A stretch of 64,000 nt of DNA from JBGTBQ01 sp041749275 (GTDB taxonomy: Bacteria > Acidobacteriota > Blastocatellia > Pyrinomonadales > Pyrinomonadaceae). The position numbers and the translations under genes are program-made. The DNA lies in contig JBGTBQ010000014.1 in NCBI GenBank assembly GCA_041749275.1, positions 6,426 through 70,425 of the forward strand, written 5' to 3'. This document shows, piece by piece, positions 1 to 8,010 of the stretch (the stretch's first letter is position 1; each line of letters begins with the position of its first letter). The notes below the pieces were generated by a model. It was not told where the DNA came from and did no database searches. It saw only the letters and a program-made list of their open reading frames with translations.

Positions 1-1
1 T

Positions 2-2107
2 CTCTTCTTCTGTTTACTACTGACCCCGCTCGCCCCTCTGTGTCGCGCGCAAACGACGCCCTTCCTCTCGGATGAGGAAATACGAATGCTCTCGAACGAA
101 ATATCGGGTGACCGCGCCTTCGAGCACATTCGCTGGCTCACGCACTGGCACCGCGACTCCGGCATGGAGGGTTTCTTCAAGGCGGCGGACTACGTGATGA
201 AGGCGGCGAAGGAGGCGGGAGCCGATGAAGTGCGCTTTGTCGAGCAGCCGCTGCAAGGTCCGAATTACACTGCGCGCGTGGGCGAACTGTGGGTGACGGA
301 ACCCGTCGAGGTGAAGCTTGCCGACATCGGCGAGCACGCCGTCTATCTCGCCGATGGCAGCCACGACGCGGACGTGACGGCGGAACTGGTCTGGATCGGC
401 GACGGCAGCGAGGTGAGCCTGAAGAACCTCGACGTGAAGGGAAAGATCGTCCTGACCAACGGCAACCCGCAGTTGGCCGCGCAGAACGCCGTGTACAATC
501 GCGGCGCGTTGGGCGTCGTCACTTACAACTTGTCCGAGAGTAAAAACGCTCTCGATTACCCCGACCAGATCGCATGGTCGCGCATCAACATCACGCCGCC
601 GGAAGGGAAGAAGAGCACGTTCGCCTTCGTGCTCTCGCCGCGCAAGGGCGAGACGCTGCGCCGCGCGCTCACGTCGAACGAGGACGCGGATTTCTTCGCC
701 ACGGGGAAGGTCGTCAAAGGCGGACGCCTCGTCGTGAAGGCGAAGGTGGACACGGAGATCAGCGCCGCGCCGGGACGTACCGGCTTTGTCGAGGCCATCA
801 TTCGCGGCACGGAGCCGAACACGGAACAGATCGTTCTGACGGCGCACCTACAGGAAGAGCAAGGCTCCGCGAACGACGACGGAAGCGGTTGCGGGAATCT
901 GCTGGAACTGACGCGCGTCTTCAACAAGTTGATTAAGGAAGGGAAGATCAAACGCCCGAAGCGCGACCTGCGTTTCTGGTGGACGGACGAGATTTATTCC
1001 GAGTACCGCTACTTCAGCGACCACCCCGAAGAGACGAAGAAGATTCTGGCGAATATTCATCAGGACATGACCGGCGCCAATCAGGCGATGGGGAGCCGTG
1101 TGCAGCACCTTATCCACGCACCCCACTCGCGCACGTCCTACCTCGACGCAATCTTCGAGAGCGTCGGCGCCTATCTGATTCAGACCAACAACGGCTACCT
1201 CGCGGCCAGCCGGCAGGGTGGCTTGCCGCGCCCGCACACGCGCCCGCTCTATGCGACGCGCGGGACGCGACAAGGTTACAACGCGCGCTTCGTGCCATAC
1301 TTCGGCTCGTCCGACCACATGGTCTTCGTCGAGGGCGCCATCGGCATCCCGGCCATCGGGCTAATCAACTGGGATGACCCTTTCATTCACTCGATGGATG
1401 ACGACCTCTTTCAGATTGACCAGACGCAGTTGAAGCGAAACAATTTCCTCATCGGCGCGATGGGACTTTTCCTCGCCACCGCCGACGACACGGATGTGCC
1501 GCTGCTCACCTCCGAGACATATACGCAAGGAGCGAAGCGACTGGCGAACGACCTGCAAGTCGCCATGAGTATCCTGCGCGCGTCGTCGGGAACGGAGGAC
1601 AAGGGCTGGAAGCACGCCTCCTACATGATCGAGCAGGGCATCGAGCGCGAGGCGCGTGCGCTCAACTCGATACGTGTTTTTGCGGGGACGAACCTCGAAG
1701 CCGCACGGATGATTGACGACCTCGTGAGCCAGACGACGAAGAACGGACTGATGGCGCAACTCGCGGGCTTCTACCGGCAACTACGAAAGGCCGAGCCGAA
1801 GGCCGTCATGCTGAACGATGCCGAGGTCGCCGCGAGCAGGAAAGTCCCCGCCAACGCCGCATCGCTCGACGAGTATTTCGCTAAACGCAATAAGGTTCCC
1901 GGCAGTGCGAGCGGCAAGCTGCACGGCTTGATGCGCGATGAAGTCTTCAACTTCGTGGATGGCCGACGCAGCTACTACGAGATTTACAAGGCCGTGTACG
2001 CCGAATCAATGGCCGCCGGCGCTTGGTACTACGGCACGGTCACGCTCGGCGATGTCGTCGGTTTGCTTGACGCCGCGGTGGCGGTGAAAGCTTTGACATT
2101 GAAGTAA
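2..2107 (+). CDS. Secreted M28-family metallopeptidase with PA domain (5' end outside window)
   Basis: The reading frame stays open to the left edge. The first residues seen (LFFCLLLTPLAPLCRAQ) look like the core and cleavage site of a signal peptide, so the true start lies upstream and the internal ATG at 86 is probably not the start. A protease-associated (PA) region covers roughly the first third (about residues 100-230). It is followed by an M28-like zinc peptidase core: TAHLQEEQGSANDDGSG (His and Asp ligands), WWTDEIYSEY (Glu region), NIHQDM (Asp) and GSSDHMVF (His). The catalytic Asp that normally sits two residues after the first His (AHxD) is Gln here, so activity may be altered or the subfamily unusual. 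The C-terminal ~200 residues are helical and not recognised. Likely exported and active on peptides or amino-acid conjugates; substrate unknown. Confidence 0.85.
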   Translation, partial: LFFCLLLTPLAPLCRAQTTPFLSDEEIRMLSNEISGDRAFEHIRWLTHWHRDSGMEGFFKAADYVMKAAKEAGADEVRFVEQPLQGPNYTARVGELWVTEPVEVKLADIGEHAVYLADGSHDADVTAELVWIGDGSEVSLKNLDVKGKIVLTNGNPQLAAQNAVYNRGALGVVTYNLSESKNALDYPDQIAWSRINITPPEGKKSTFAFVLSPRKGETLRRALTSNEDADFFATGKVVKGGRLVVKAKVDTEISAAPGRTGFVEAIIRGTEPNTEQIVLTAHLQEEQGSANDDGSGCGNLLELTRVFNKLIKEGKIKRPKRDLRFWWTDEIYSEYRYFSDHPEETKKILANIHQDMTGANQAMGSRVQHLIHAPHSRTSYLDAIFESVGAYLIQTNNGYLAASRQGGLPRPHTRPLYATRGTRQGYNARFVPYFGSSDHMVFVEGAIGIPAIGLINWDDPFIHSMDDDLFQIDQTQLKRNNFLIGAMGLFLATADDTDVPLLTSETYTQGAKRLANDLQVAMSILRASSGTEDKGWKHASYMIEQGIEREARALNSIRVFAGTNLEAARMIDDLVSQTTKNGLMAQLAGFYRQLRKAEPKAVMLNDAEVAASRKVPANAASLDEYFAKRNKVPGSASGKLHGLMRDEVFNFVDGRRSYYEIYKAVYAESMAAGAWYYGTVTLGDVVGLLDAAVAVKALTLK

Positions 2108-2247
2108 GACAGTTCCGTGCGGAATTGAAGCACCGCGAGGCGAATATGGCTGCATCTAACCCGTCGAATCCCCTTTTTCGCTGTAAATTCGGGCGAAGTT
2201 GGCAGGCCATGCTGTAGAATGGCGGACGGAAAGAGCAAAAAAGACGG

Positions 2248-4365
2248 ATGACCACTGTGATTGGAAAACAACCTCTGCCCGAAGACCGCCGTGAGCAGAA
2301 CGGCGAACAACAGCAGCGACTCTTCAACCGCGAGTTGAGCCAGCTCGAATTCTATAGCCGCGTGCTCGAAGAGGCGCGCGACGAGACGCAGCCATTGCTC
2401 GAACGCCTGAAGTTTCTCGCCATCTTCACCTCGAACGTTGACGAATTTTTTATGATCCGCGTCTCCGGTCTCAAAGAGACGTTGGAGCAGAACGTGCGCG
2501 AGCGGTCGCCGGACGGCAGGACGCAGGCGGGACAACTTGCGGCGATCAGAGAGCGACTCCTGCCGCTGGTTGAGGAACAGGCGCGCTGCCTGCGAGAAAT
2601 TATCTTGCCGCAACTGAAGTCGCACGGCATTGAGATCGTCCCCTTCGGCTCGTTGACGGCGAGCGAGCAAAAGGGATTGACCGAATATTTTCACAGTAAA
2701 GTCTTCCCGGTGCTCACGCCGCAAGGGGTAGACTCCGGGCACCCGTTCCCGTACATCTCGAGCCTGAGCCTGAATCTTGCGTTGATGGTTGAGCCGGCGA
2801 TGGAACTTGGCATCACCCGCTCGCTCACCGGCAAGGTTGAGCCGCGCTTCGTCCGTCTCAAGGTTCCTTCCAAAGTGCCGCGCCTCGTCCCCGTCACCGA
2901 GGACGCGACCCGGTTCGTCATGCTCGAAAACCTGATCGAGGCGCACGCGGATGCGCTCTTCCCGCGAATGCACGCCGGCCAGTGTCACGCTTTTCGCGTC
3001 ACCCGCGACGCCGATGTGGAGATACGCGAGGACGAAGCGGACGACCTCTTGCGGAGCATGGAGCAGACGCTGCGCCGCCGCCGCTTCGGCGTGGCCGTGC
3101 GCCTCGAAGTCTCGTCGGCGATGCCGCGCGAGATGGTCGAGTATCTGACCGAATCGCTGAAGCTGGGGCCGGAGGACGTTTACGCAATTGACGGGTCGCT
3201 GGACATCCCCGACCTGATGTCGCTCTACAAGTTGAACAGGCCGGAGTTGAAGGATCCGCCGTTCAAGAAGAAAACCCCGGAAGTTCTCCGGAGCGGCGGC
3301 TCGCTTTTCGACCTCGTCAAGCGTCAGGACGTGCTGCTGCACCATCCCTACACGTCTTACACAATCGTCACGAACTTCATCGAAGAGGCGGCGCGCGACC
3401 CCAGCGTTCAGGCGATTAAGATGTGCCTTTACCGGACGGGGCAGGACTCTCCCATCCCGAAGGCTCTGATCGAAGCGTCTGAACGCGAGAAGCAGGTGAC
3501 GGCGCTGGTCGAGTTGAAGGCGCGCTTCGACGAGGAGCACAACATCGAGTGGGCGAAGCGGCTCGAAGAGGCGGGCGTGCACGTCGTCTACGGCGTGGTC
3601 GGTCTGAAGACGCACAGTAAGGTGTCGCTGGTCGTGCGTGAAGAGCCGGAGGGTTTGCGCCGCTATGTTCACATCGCCACGGGCAACTACAACCCCGTCA
3701 CCTCGAACTTCTACACTGACCTCAGTCTGTTCACCGCCAATGAGGAGATCGGCGCCGACGCCACCGAACTGTTCAATTTCCTGACTGGTTTTTCTCGCCA
3801 GAAAGAGTACCGACATCTTCTGGTCGCGCCCGTCAACATGCGCGAGCGGATGATTTCGCTCATCAACCGCGAGACGGAGCACGCGCGGGCGGGCCGACCC
3901 GCGCGCATCGTCGTCAAGATCAATCGCCTCGCCGACATTAAGATCATCAACGCGCTGTACGAGGCGTCGCGCGCGGGCGTGGTGATTGATTTGATCGTGC
4001 GCGGGATATGCATGCTGCGACCGGGCGTGCCCGGACTCTCCGAGACGATTTCGGTGCGGAGCGTGGTGGGTCGCTTTCTCGAACACAGCCGCGTCTACTT
4101 TTTCCTGAATGGCGGCGAAGAGGAATTCTACGTCGGCAGCGCCGACTGGATGCCGCGCAACTTCGACCGGCGCGTCGAAGTCATCGCGCCCGTCCACGAC
4201 GCGCGGCTGAAGGATCATTTGAAAAACGTCATCCTCGCGGCTTACCTGCGCGACAACGTGAAGGCGCGGCGGCTCCGACCTGACGGCTTATATGAGCGCA
4301 TCCCCAGAGCGCCGGGCGAAGAGGGCTTTAACAGCCAGACTTTTTTCTTTACCGCCGAGCGTTAG
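2248..4365 (+). CDS. ppk1: Polyphosphate kinase 1
   Basis: Makes inorganic polyphosphate reversibly from ATP through a phosphohistidine intermediate. The 705 residues match the family length. The N-terminal domain begins FNRELSQLEFYSRVLEEA, followed by the conserved SNVDEFFMIRVSGL. The HHPYTSY motif and the two catalytic domains follow. The phospho-accepting His is H456 in THSKVSLVVRE and the second conserved His is H613 in LEHSRVYFF. The GNYNP motif is present. The start ATG has an A/G-rich stretch upstream (GGAAAGAGCAAAAAAGACGG), which is a weak Shine-Dalgarno. It stands alone between the peptidase and a secreted kinase-like gene on the same strand, 140-160 bases from each. Confidence 0.97.
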   Translation: MTTVIGKQPLPEDRREQNGEQQQRLFNRELSQLEFYSRVLEEARDETQPLLERLKFLAIFTSNVDEFFMIRVSGLKETLEQNVRERSPDGRTQAGQLAAIRERLLPLVEEQARCLREIILPQLKSHGIEIVPFGSLTASEQKGLTEYFHSKVFPVLTPQGVDSGHPFPYISSLSLNLALMVEPAMELGITRSLTGKVEPRFVRLKVPSKVPRLVPVTEDATRFVMLENLIEAHADALFPRMHAGQCHAFRVTRDADVEIREDEADDLLRSMEQTLRRRRFGVAVRLEVSSAMPREMVEYLTESLKLGPEDVYAIDGSLDIPDLMSLYKLNRPELKDPPFKKKTPEVLRSGGSLFDLVKRQDVLLHHPYTSYTIVTNFIEEAARDPSVQAIKMCLYRTGQDSPIPKALIEASEREKQVTALVELKARFDEEHNIEWAKRLEEAGVHVVYGVVGLKTHSKVSLVVREEPEGLRRYVHIATGNYNPVTSNFYTDLSLFTANEEIGADATELFNFLTGFSRQKEYRHLLVAPVNMRERMISLINRETEHARAGRPARIVVKINRLADIKIINALYEASRAGVVIDLIVRGICMLRPGVPGLSETISVRSVVGRFLEHSRVYFFLNGGEEEFYVGSADWMPRNFDRRVEVIAPVHDARLKDHLKNVILAAYLRDNVKARRLRPDGLYERIPRAPGEEGFNSQTFFFTAER

Positions 4366-4527
4366 CCCGCGGCTCTGGCTGGTTCGATGAAGCGGTTGAA
4401 ATGTCAGACGTAAGAAAGGCTGAACGGAATTAAAGTTTAACGTTCACGAAGAAGCAGACGCGGCGCTCCCCCGTCGTTGAACCCCCAGCGGAGTTTAACT
4501 ACACCTTTTCAGGGGAGGCACCGGAAA

Positions 4528-5511
4528 ATGTTCAGACACAAAACTACTCGCCTGCCATCCGTGCTGGCGATCATGCTCGCTTTAACATTCACATCTCCCG
4601 CACTCGCTACTCAAAAAAATGATAAGAAGAAAGAGGCTCCGCCGCGAGGCACGCCTGTCATGTGGCGCGAGCCGGTGGACATTGCTTCGCGCGACCTCTT
4701 TCTGGGGCCGGGCGGCGCGGCGATGCGGCCCGATCTGAGGCGGGTGACTTTCATCAAGGAAGAGACCGGCGGCTATTCGACGAAGTACCGCGTCCGCGAT
4801 GGCGCGGGACGCGAGTGGGTAGCGAAGGTGGGCAAGGAGGCGCAGTCGGAGACCGCCGCCGTAAGGCTGGTCTGGGCGGTGGGCTACGAGACCGAGATCA
4901 ACTATCTCGCGCCGCGCCTCACGATAGAAGGGAAAGGCACTTTCGAGAACGTGAGGCTCGAAGCGCGCCCGAAGGGCGTCAAGCGTCTGGATGCGTGGAA
5001 GTGGGACGAGAATCCTTTCGTCGGCACGAAAGAGCTACAAGGGCTGATCGTCATGATGGCGCTCCTGAATAACTGGGACATCAAGGACGACAACAACAAA
5101 ATCCTCTACGTGCGTGAGGAGACGGGCGCGGAGCAACTGCGATATATCATCAGCGACCTCGGCGCGACTTTTGGTCGAGTGAAGACGGATGCGCCCGTCA
5201 TCTGGCGCATCCGCCGCAACCGCAACGATCCGGAAGACTACTGGAAAGACCCGTTTCTTGAGGACGTGAAAGGCGGCAACGTCTTCCTCTTCTACAAGGG
5301 AAAGCGACAGGACTTGTTCGACGACATCCGCGTCGAAGAGGCGCGTTGGATCGGCGGTTGGCTCTCGCGTCTGAGCGACCGACAACTCGACGACGCCTTC
5401 CGCGCCGCGAATTACAAGCCCGATGAAGTAAGGTTGTTGACGCAGGCCGTCCGCGCGAGGATAGACGAGCTGGCCGGCCTCTCGAACTCCGGCGTTGTCG
5501 GGCGCCGCTGA
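4528..5511 (+). CDS. Secreted protein with possible protein-kinase-like fold
   Basis: 327 residues from the ATG at 4528, which has AGGGGAGG nine bases upstream; an in-frame TTG at 4477 is less likely. A signal peptide is clear (LPSVLAIMLALTFTSPALA). No named family is recognised with certainty. The order of charged motifs resembles a kinase core of the HipA/CotH/Fam20 type: a glycine-bearing strand then EWVAKVG (K100), a Glu in the following helix (SETAA), NNWDIKDDNN (D184, N189/N190) like a catalytic loop, and ISDLGATFG (D210) like the metal-binding DFG. This is inference from motif order. It lies between ppk1 and a DUF4956 gene, which may be relevant because CotH kinases and polyphosphate polymerases are recalled to occur near DUF4956 genes elsewhere. 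Confidence 0.7.
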   Translation: MFRHKTTRLPSVLAIMLALTFTSPALATQKNDKKKEAPPRGTPVMWREPVDIASRDLFLGPGGAAMRPDLRRVTFIKEETGGYSTKYRVRDGAGREWVAKVGKEAQSETAAVRLVWAVGYETEINYLAPRLTIEGKGTFENVRLEARPKGVKRLDAWKWDENPFVGTKELQGLIVMMALLNNWDIKDDNNKILYVREETGAEQLRYIISDLGATFGRVKTDAPVIWRIRRNRNDPEDYWKDPFLEDVKGGNVFLFYKGKRQDLFDDIRVEEARWIGGWLSRLSDRQLDDAFRAANYKPDEVRLLTQAVRARIDELAGLSNSGVVGRR

Positions 5512-5650
5512 CGCCGCTCAAGTTGTTGGCAGGCTGTGAGCGCCGCTTCGTCACTTCGGCAAACACCGAAGTTGAATTATGATGGCGGCGCTCTAACAGC
5601 TCGCCGCGTCCGAACTATGTTCGGCGCGAGACGAACGGAGAACAGCCGAA

Positions 5651-6571
5651 GTGTGGAGTAACCGCAGAGTCCTCATCATGGCGGCGCTGGTCGCTGGCCT
5701 TGTTGGTTTCGGAGCCGCTGCCCTCTTTTTCAGGGGCGGAAGCACCGAAGCCCCCATGCGTGAGGCTGCCCCCGCCGTCAACGCCAGCCCCACGCCTCCA
5801 GCGCAGACAGCGCCGGTCACTCGACCGCAGCCGACAGCCGAAGAGAACCCGCTCCTCAGAATCCTTGAGGGCGGCGAGGTCACTTCCGCGCCGGACGGGC
5901 CGCGCAGTCTGGTGGAGACGTTCCTGACCGTCACGTTGCGGCTGACGCTCGCCGCCGTCCTCGCGGCGATGCTCGCCTTCCGCCCGCGTCGCGTCCGGCG
6001 CATCATCAGGCGCAATCCCTTCGTCGCACAGACGCAGATTCTGCTGGCGGTCGTCTCATCGGCTCTGATGATGATCGTCGGCGATAGCGCGGCGCGCGCC
6101 TTCGGCATCTTCGCCGCCGTCTCATTCGTCAGGTTCCGCACCAACATCCGCGACCCGAAGGAAGTGACGGTGTTGCTCGTCAGTCTCGCCATCGGACTGG
6201 CGACGGGCACGGGGCGTTGGGAGCTGGCGATCATCCTCAGCTTCTTTATCCTGTTGCTGCTGTGGGGGCTTGAATACCGCGAGCCGGAGCTGCTTTTCCG
6301 TGCGATGGAACTGACGGTCAAGACGCGGAACGTGGATGCGGCGCAGGATATTCTGCTGCGGCTCTTCAGGAAGTACAAGTTCGATGCCGAGATGCGGACG
6401 CTCGACCGGCCCGACGAGGATGACGCGGTCGGCTGCGTCATCTACCACGTCAACATCAGCCCGCTCGTCAGCACAGACCGATTGAGCGAAGAGATTCTCA
6501 CCGCCGACTCGAATAACATTGACAGCGTCGAGTGGGATCAACAAAAGAATCCCGCACACTACTACCAGTGA
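5651..6571 (+). CDS. DUF4956 family membrane protein
   Basis: 306 residues from a GTG start preceded by GGAG. An N-terminal hydrophobic segment (about residues 8-30) is followed by a Pro/Ala/Thr-rich spacer, then about four transmembrane helices (residues ~95-220). A conserved small-residue stretch, SFVRFRTNIRDPKEV, is typical of DUF4956 and related to MgtC/SapB-like proteins. The last ~100 residues (ELTVKTRNVDAA... to ISPLVSTDRLSEEIL) form a soluble domain resembling the C-terminal domain of this family. Function is not established; families of this kind are usually placed near polyphosphate polymerase or CotH kinase genes. It follows the kinase-like secreted gene by about 140 bases on the same strand. 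Confidence 0.8.
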   Translation: MWSNRRVLIMAALVAGLVGFGAAALFFRGGSTEAPMREAAPAVNASPTPPAQTAPVTRPQPTAEENPLLRILEGGEVTSAPDGPRSLVETFLTVTLRLTLAAVLAAMLAFRPRRVRRIIRRNPFVAQTQILLAVVSSALMMIVGDSAARAFGIFAAVSFVRFRTNIRDPKEVTVLLVSLAIGLATGTGRWELAIILSFFILLLLWGLEYREPELLFRAMELTVKTRNVDAAQDILLRLFRKYKFDAEMRTLDRPDEDDAVGCVIYHVNISPLVSTDRLSEEILTADSNNIDSVEWDQQKNPAHYYQ

Positions 6572-6615
6572 GTGAGCGGCGGAAAAAGCATCTCCCCTAT
6601 CGGGCGGAGAAACCT

Positions 6616-6820
6616 AAGCGCGCGTCTAAAAAGCCATGCGTCGTAGCTCCGTGAGGAGCGAAATGTTTATAGCCCGTCGCGTGCCATGAGGTCGCTGAAG
6701 CTCCGTGAGGAGCGACATGTGAGGTAGGCTCTGCCGCCCCTCCGGGGCTTGAAAGAACAAGGGGAGAGCGACGCGGGCGATAAACATTCCGCCCCTCACG
6801 GGGCTTTTTAGACACGCTCT
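6616..6820. repeat. MITE-like palindromic repeat element, family A (GCTCCGTGAGGAGCGAAATG)
   Basis: Most of the 364-base gap between the DUF4956 gene and the phosphatase gene is this element. Terminal inverted repeats of about 19 bases (core TCTAAAAAGCC at 6625-6635 and its complement at 6802-6812) enclose two direct copies of AGCTCCGTGAGGAGCG (6645 and 6699), each followed by (A)ACATGT or AAATGTTTATAG. A third, inverted copy lies at about 6780-6810. Related copies occur at 51951-52095. No transposase is seen. Confidence 0.8.
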
Positions 6821-6876
6821 TAGCTCACAAATGGCTTGATGCTTGACGTGGACTGCTAGCTCGATCTCAAAAAAAT

Positions 6877-6902
6877 AAGGCCGCTCGAAGTCGGGCGGCC
6901 TT
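6877..6902 (-). terminator. Rho-independent terminator of the phosphatase gene
   Basis: Stem AAGGCCGC / GCGGCCTT with a 10-base loop. Read on the minus strand it is followed by TTATTTTTTT, and it lies 34 bases past the stop of the minus-strand phosphatase gene. It could also slow plus-strand transcription leaving the DUF4956 gene. Confidence 0.85.
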
Positions 6903-6935
6903 TCAATTTACAGGAGGAAGAATCCGAAACGAAGA

Positions 6936-7562
6936 TTAAAATCGAGACATGACCGTCGAGGTGGAAGTGGTCGAAGCCGCGGGGATAGCAGCGGCCCTCT
7001 GCGTCTGAACACGCTGCCAGTAGTCTTCCACGAACTTTTTAAAGTCGCCGTGGCCCCAGCGTGTGTAGAAGTCGAACTGCTTCATTTCCTTATAAGCCTG
7101 TTCGTAATTCCAGCCGTAATGGTTGAAGCGATAGACGGCGCCCAGCACGCCGGTTCGGTGGCGTCCGCCGTGACAGTGTAGATAGAACTTGCCGGTCGAG
7201 GCGTCTTCGGCGAGTTTCATGAATTCGGCGACGTGCTCTTCCTTTGGATATTTCTTCTCAATCATCGGGATGTTGACGTAGCGCATCCCCAGCGATTCGA
7301 CCCACCCCTTCTCTTCCGGCTCTGGCTTGGCTTGCAGATCAATGACGGTGTTGATGCCGAGTTCTTTCAGCGCCTGAAAGTCTTCAAGATTTTTCGGTTC
7401 GGCGCCGCGGTAAAAACGCTCGTCCATCTGACCGAAATTTTTAATGTGAACGCTTGGAAATTCTTGTGTTGCTGATTCCTGTGCGAAAGTTGTGGCTGAA
7501 ACTGAAAGGACGGTGAAGACAAGCGCGACAAGGGAACGAGAGAGGATTCGGATTGATTGCAT
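6936..7562 (-). CDS. Secreted tyrosine / dual-specificity phosphatase-like protein
   Basis: 208 residues from the ATG at 7562, which has GGAGGG just upstream; the in-frame TTG at 7577 lies before the Shine-Dalgarno. The signal peptide is LVALVFTVLSVSATTFAQ. The protein carries the cysteine phosphatase P-loop HCHGGRHRTG (CX5R, Cys130 and Arg136). Upstream are the family-typical YRGAEP and LGINTVIDLQ segments, which place the substrate-binding core in the DSP/PTP-like class. It probably acts in the periplasm on phosphoester substrates such as phosphoproteins, phosphoinositides or inositol phosphates; the actual substrate is unknown. The C-terminal tail is Ala/Thr/Ser-rich. It converges with the DUF4956 gene and has its own terminator. 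Confidence 0.85.
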   Translation of the reverse strand: MQSIRILSRSLVALVFTVLSVSATTFAQESATQEFPSVHIKNFGQMDERFYRGAEPKNLEDFQALKELGINTVIDLQAKPEPEEKGWVESLGMRYVNIPMIEKKYPKEEHVAEFMKLAEDASTGKFYLHCHGGRHRTGVLGAVYRFNHYGWNYEQAYKEMKQFDFYTRWGHGDFKKFVEDYWQRVQTQRAAAIPAASTTSTSTVMSRF

Positions 7563-8010
7563 CTGCTGACCCTCCAAAAGTATGGGCGACGGTAACGACC
7601 GTAAGCGGATTATTCGGTTGTAGGGGTTGCTATAATTTCGATTCAGCGCGAACGCAGTAAATTTACCACGTTCTTTTCAGATCGCCAACGCCTCCGCGCC
7701 TTGTCAGGCGACTCGCCGGCGACCGAGTTTATGATTCAACCGCCCCCACCTAAGTTGCATCACCGGCCCATGAAAAAAATAAGCGGAGGCGACCTCTGTA
7801 TGGCTGAATCGCAAGCAACCTCCAAGTTTAGGCTCATTTAACTTTGGCTGGATTTAGTATCGAGGGAAGCGTAAGATGCTGATTGAATTTGTACACACCT
7901 CAAATTCAGTCAGTAACCGCGTTTCGGCAATTCTCCCTTTCAACGCTGCTGAGGTGGCGTGTTGCAAACGCAGCTATAACACGCGGTGTCATATTCTCAA
8001 GGAGACTCCA
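7563..8010. other. Long intergenic region, no gene supported
   Basis: 448 bases between the divergent phosphatase and histidine kinase genes, noticeably less GC-rich than the flanking genes. It contains a perfect TATAAT at 7631-7636 without a convincing -35 box. A 23-codon ORF at 7769 has no supporting features. Part of it (7876-8010) would be coding if the histidine kinase used the upstream ATG. Confidence 0.5.

Noticed and set aside
2199..2212. Possible sigma-54 promoter (TTGGCA...TGCT) before ppk1
   Set aside because: The GG and GC elements are 10 bases apart, two short of the required spacing.
2029..4218. 729-codon ORF antisense to ppk1
   Set aside because: It is the mirror frame of a high-GC gene; the plus-strand product is a complete Ppk1 with all active-site residues, and the antisense translation has no recognisable domain.
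7769..7840. Small ORF of 23 codons starting ATGAAAAAAATAAGC
   Set aside because: No clear Shine-Dalgarno, no recognisable product and no conservation evidence available.
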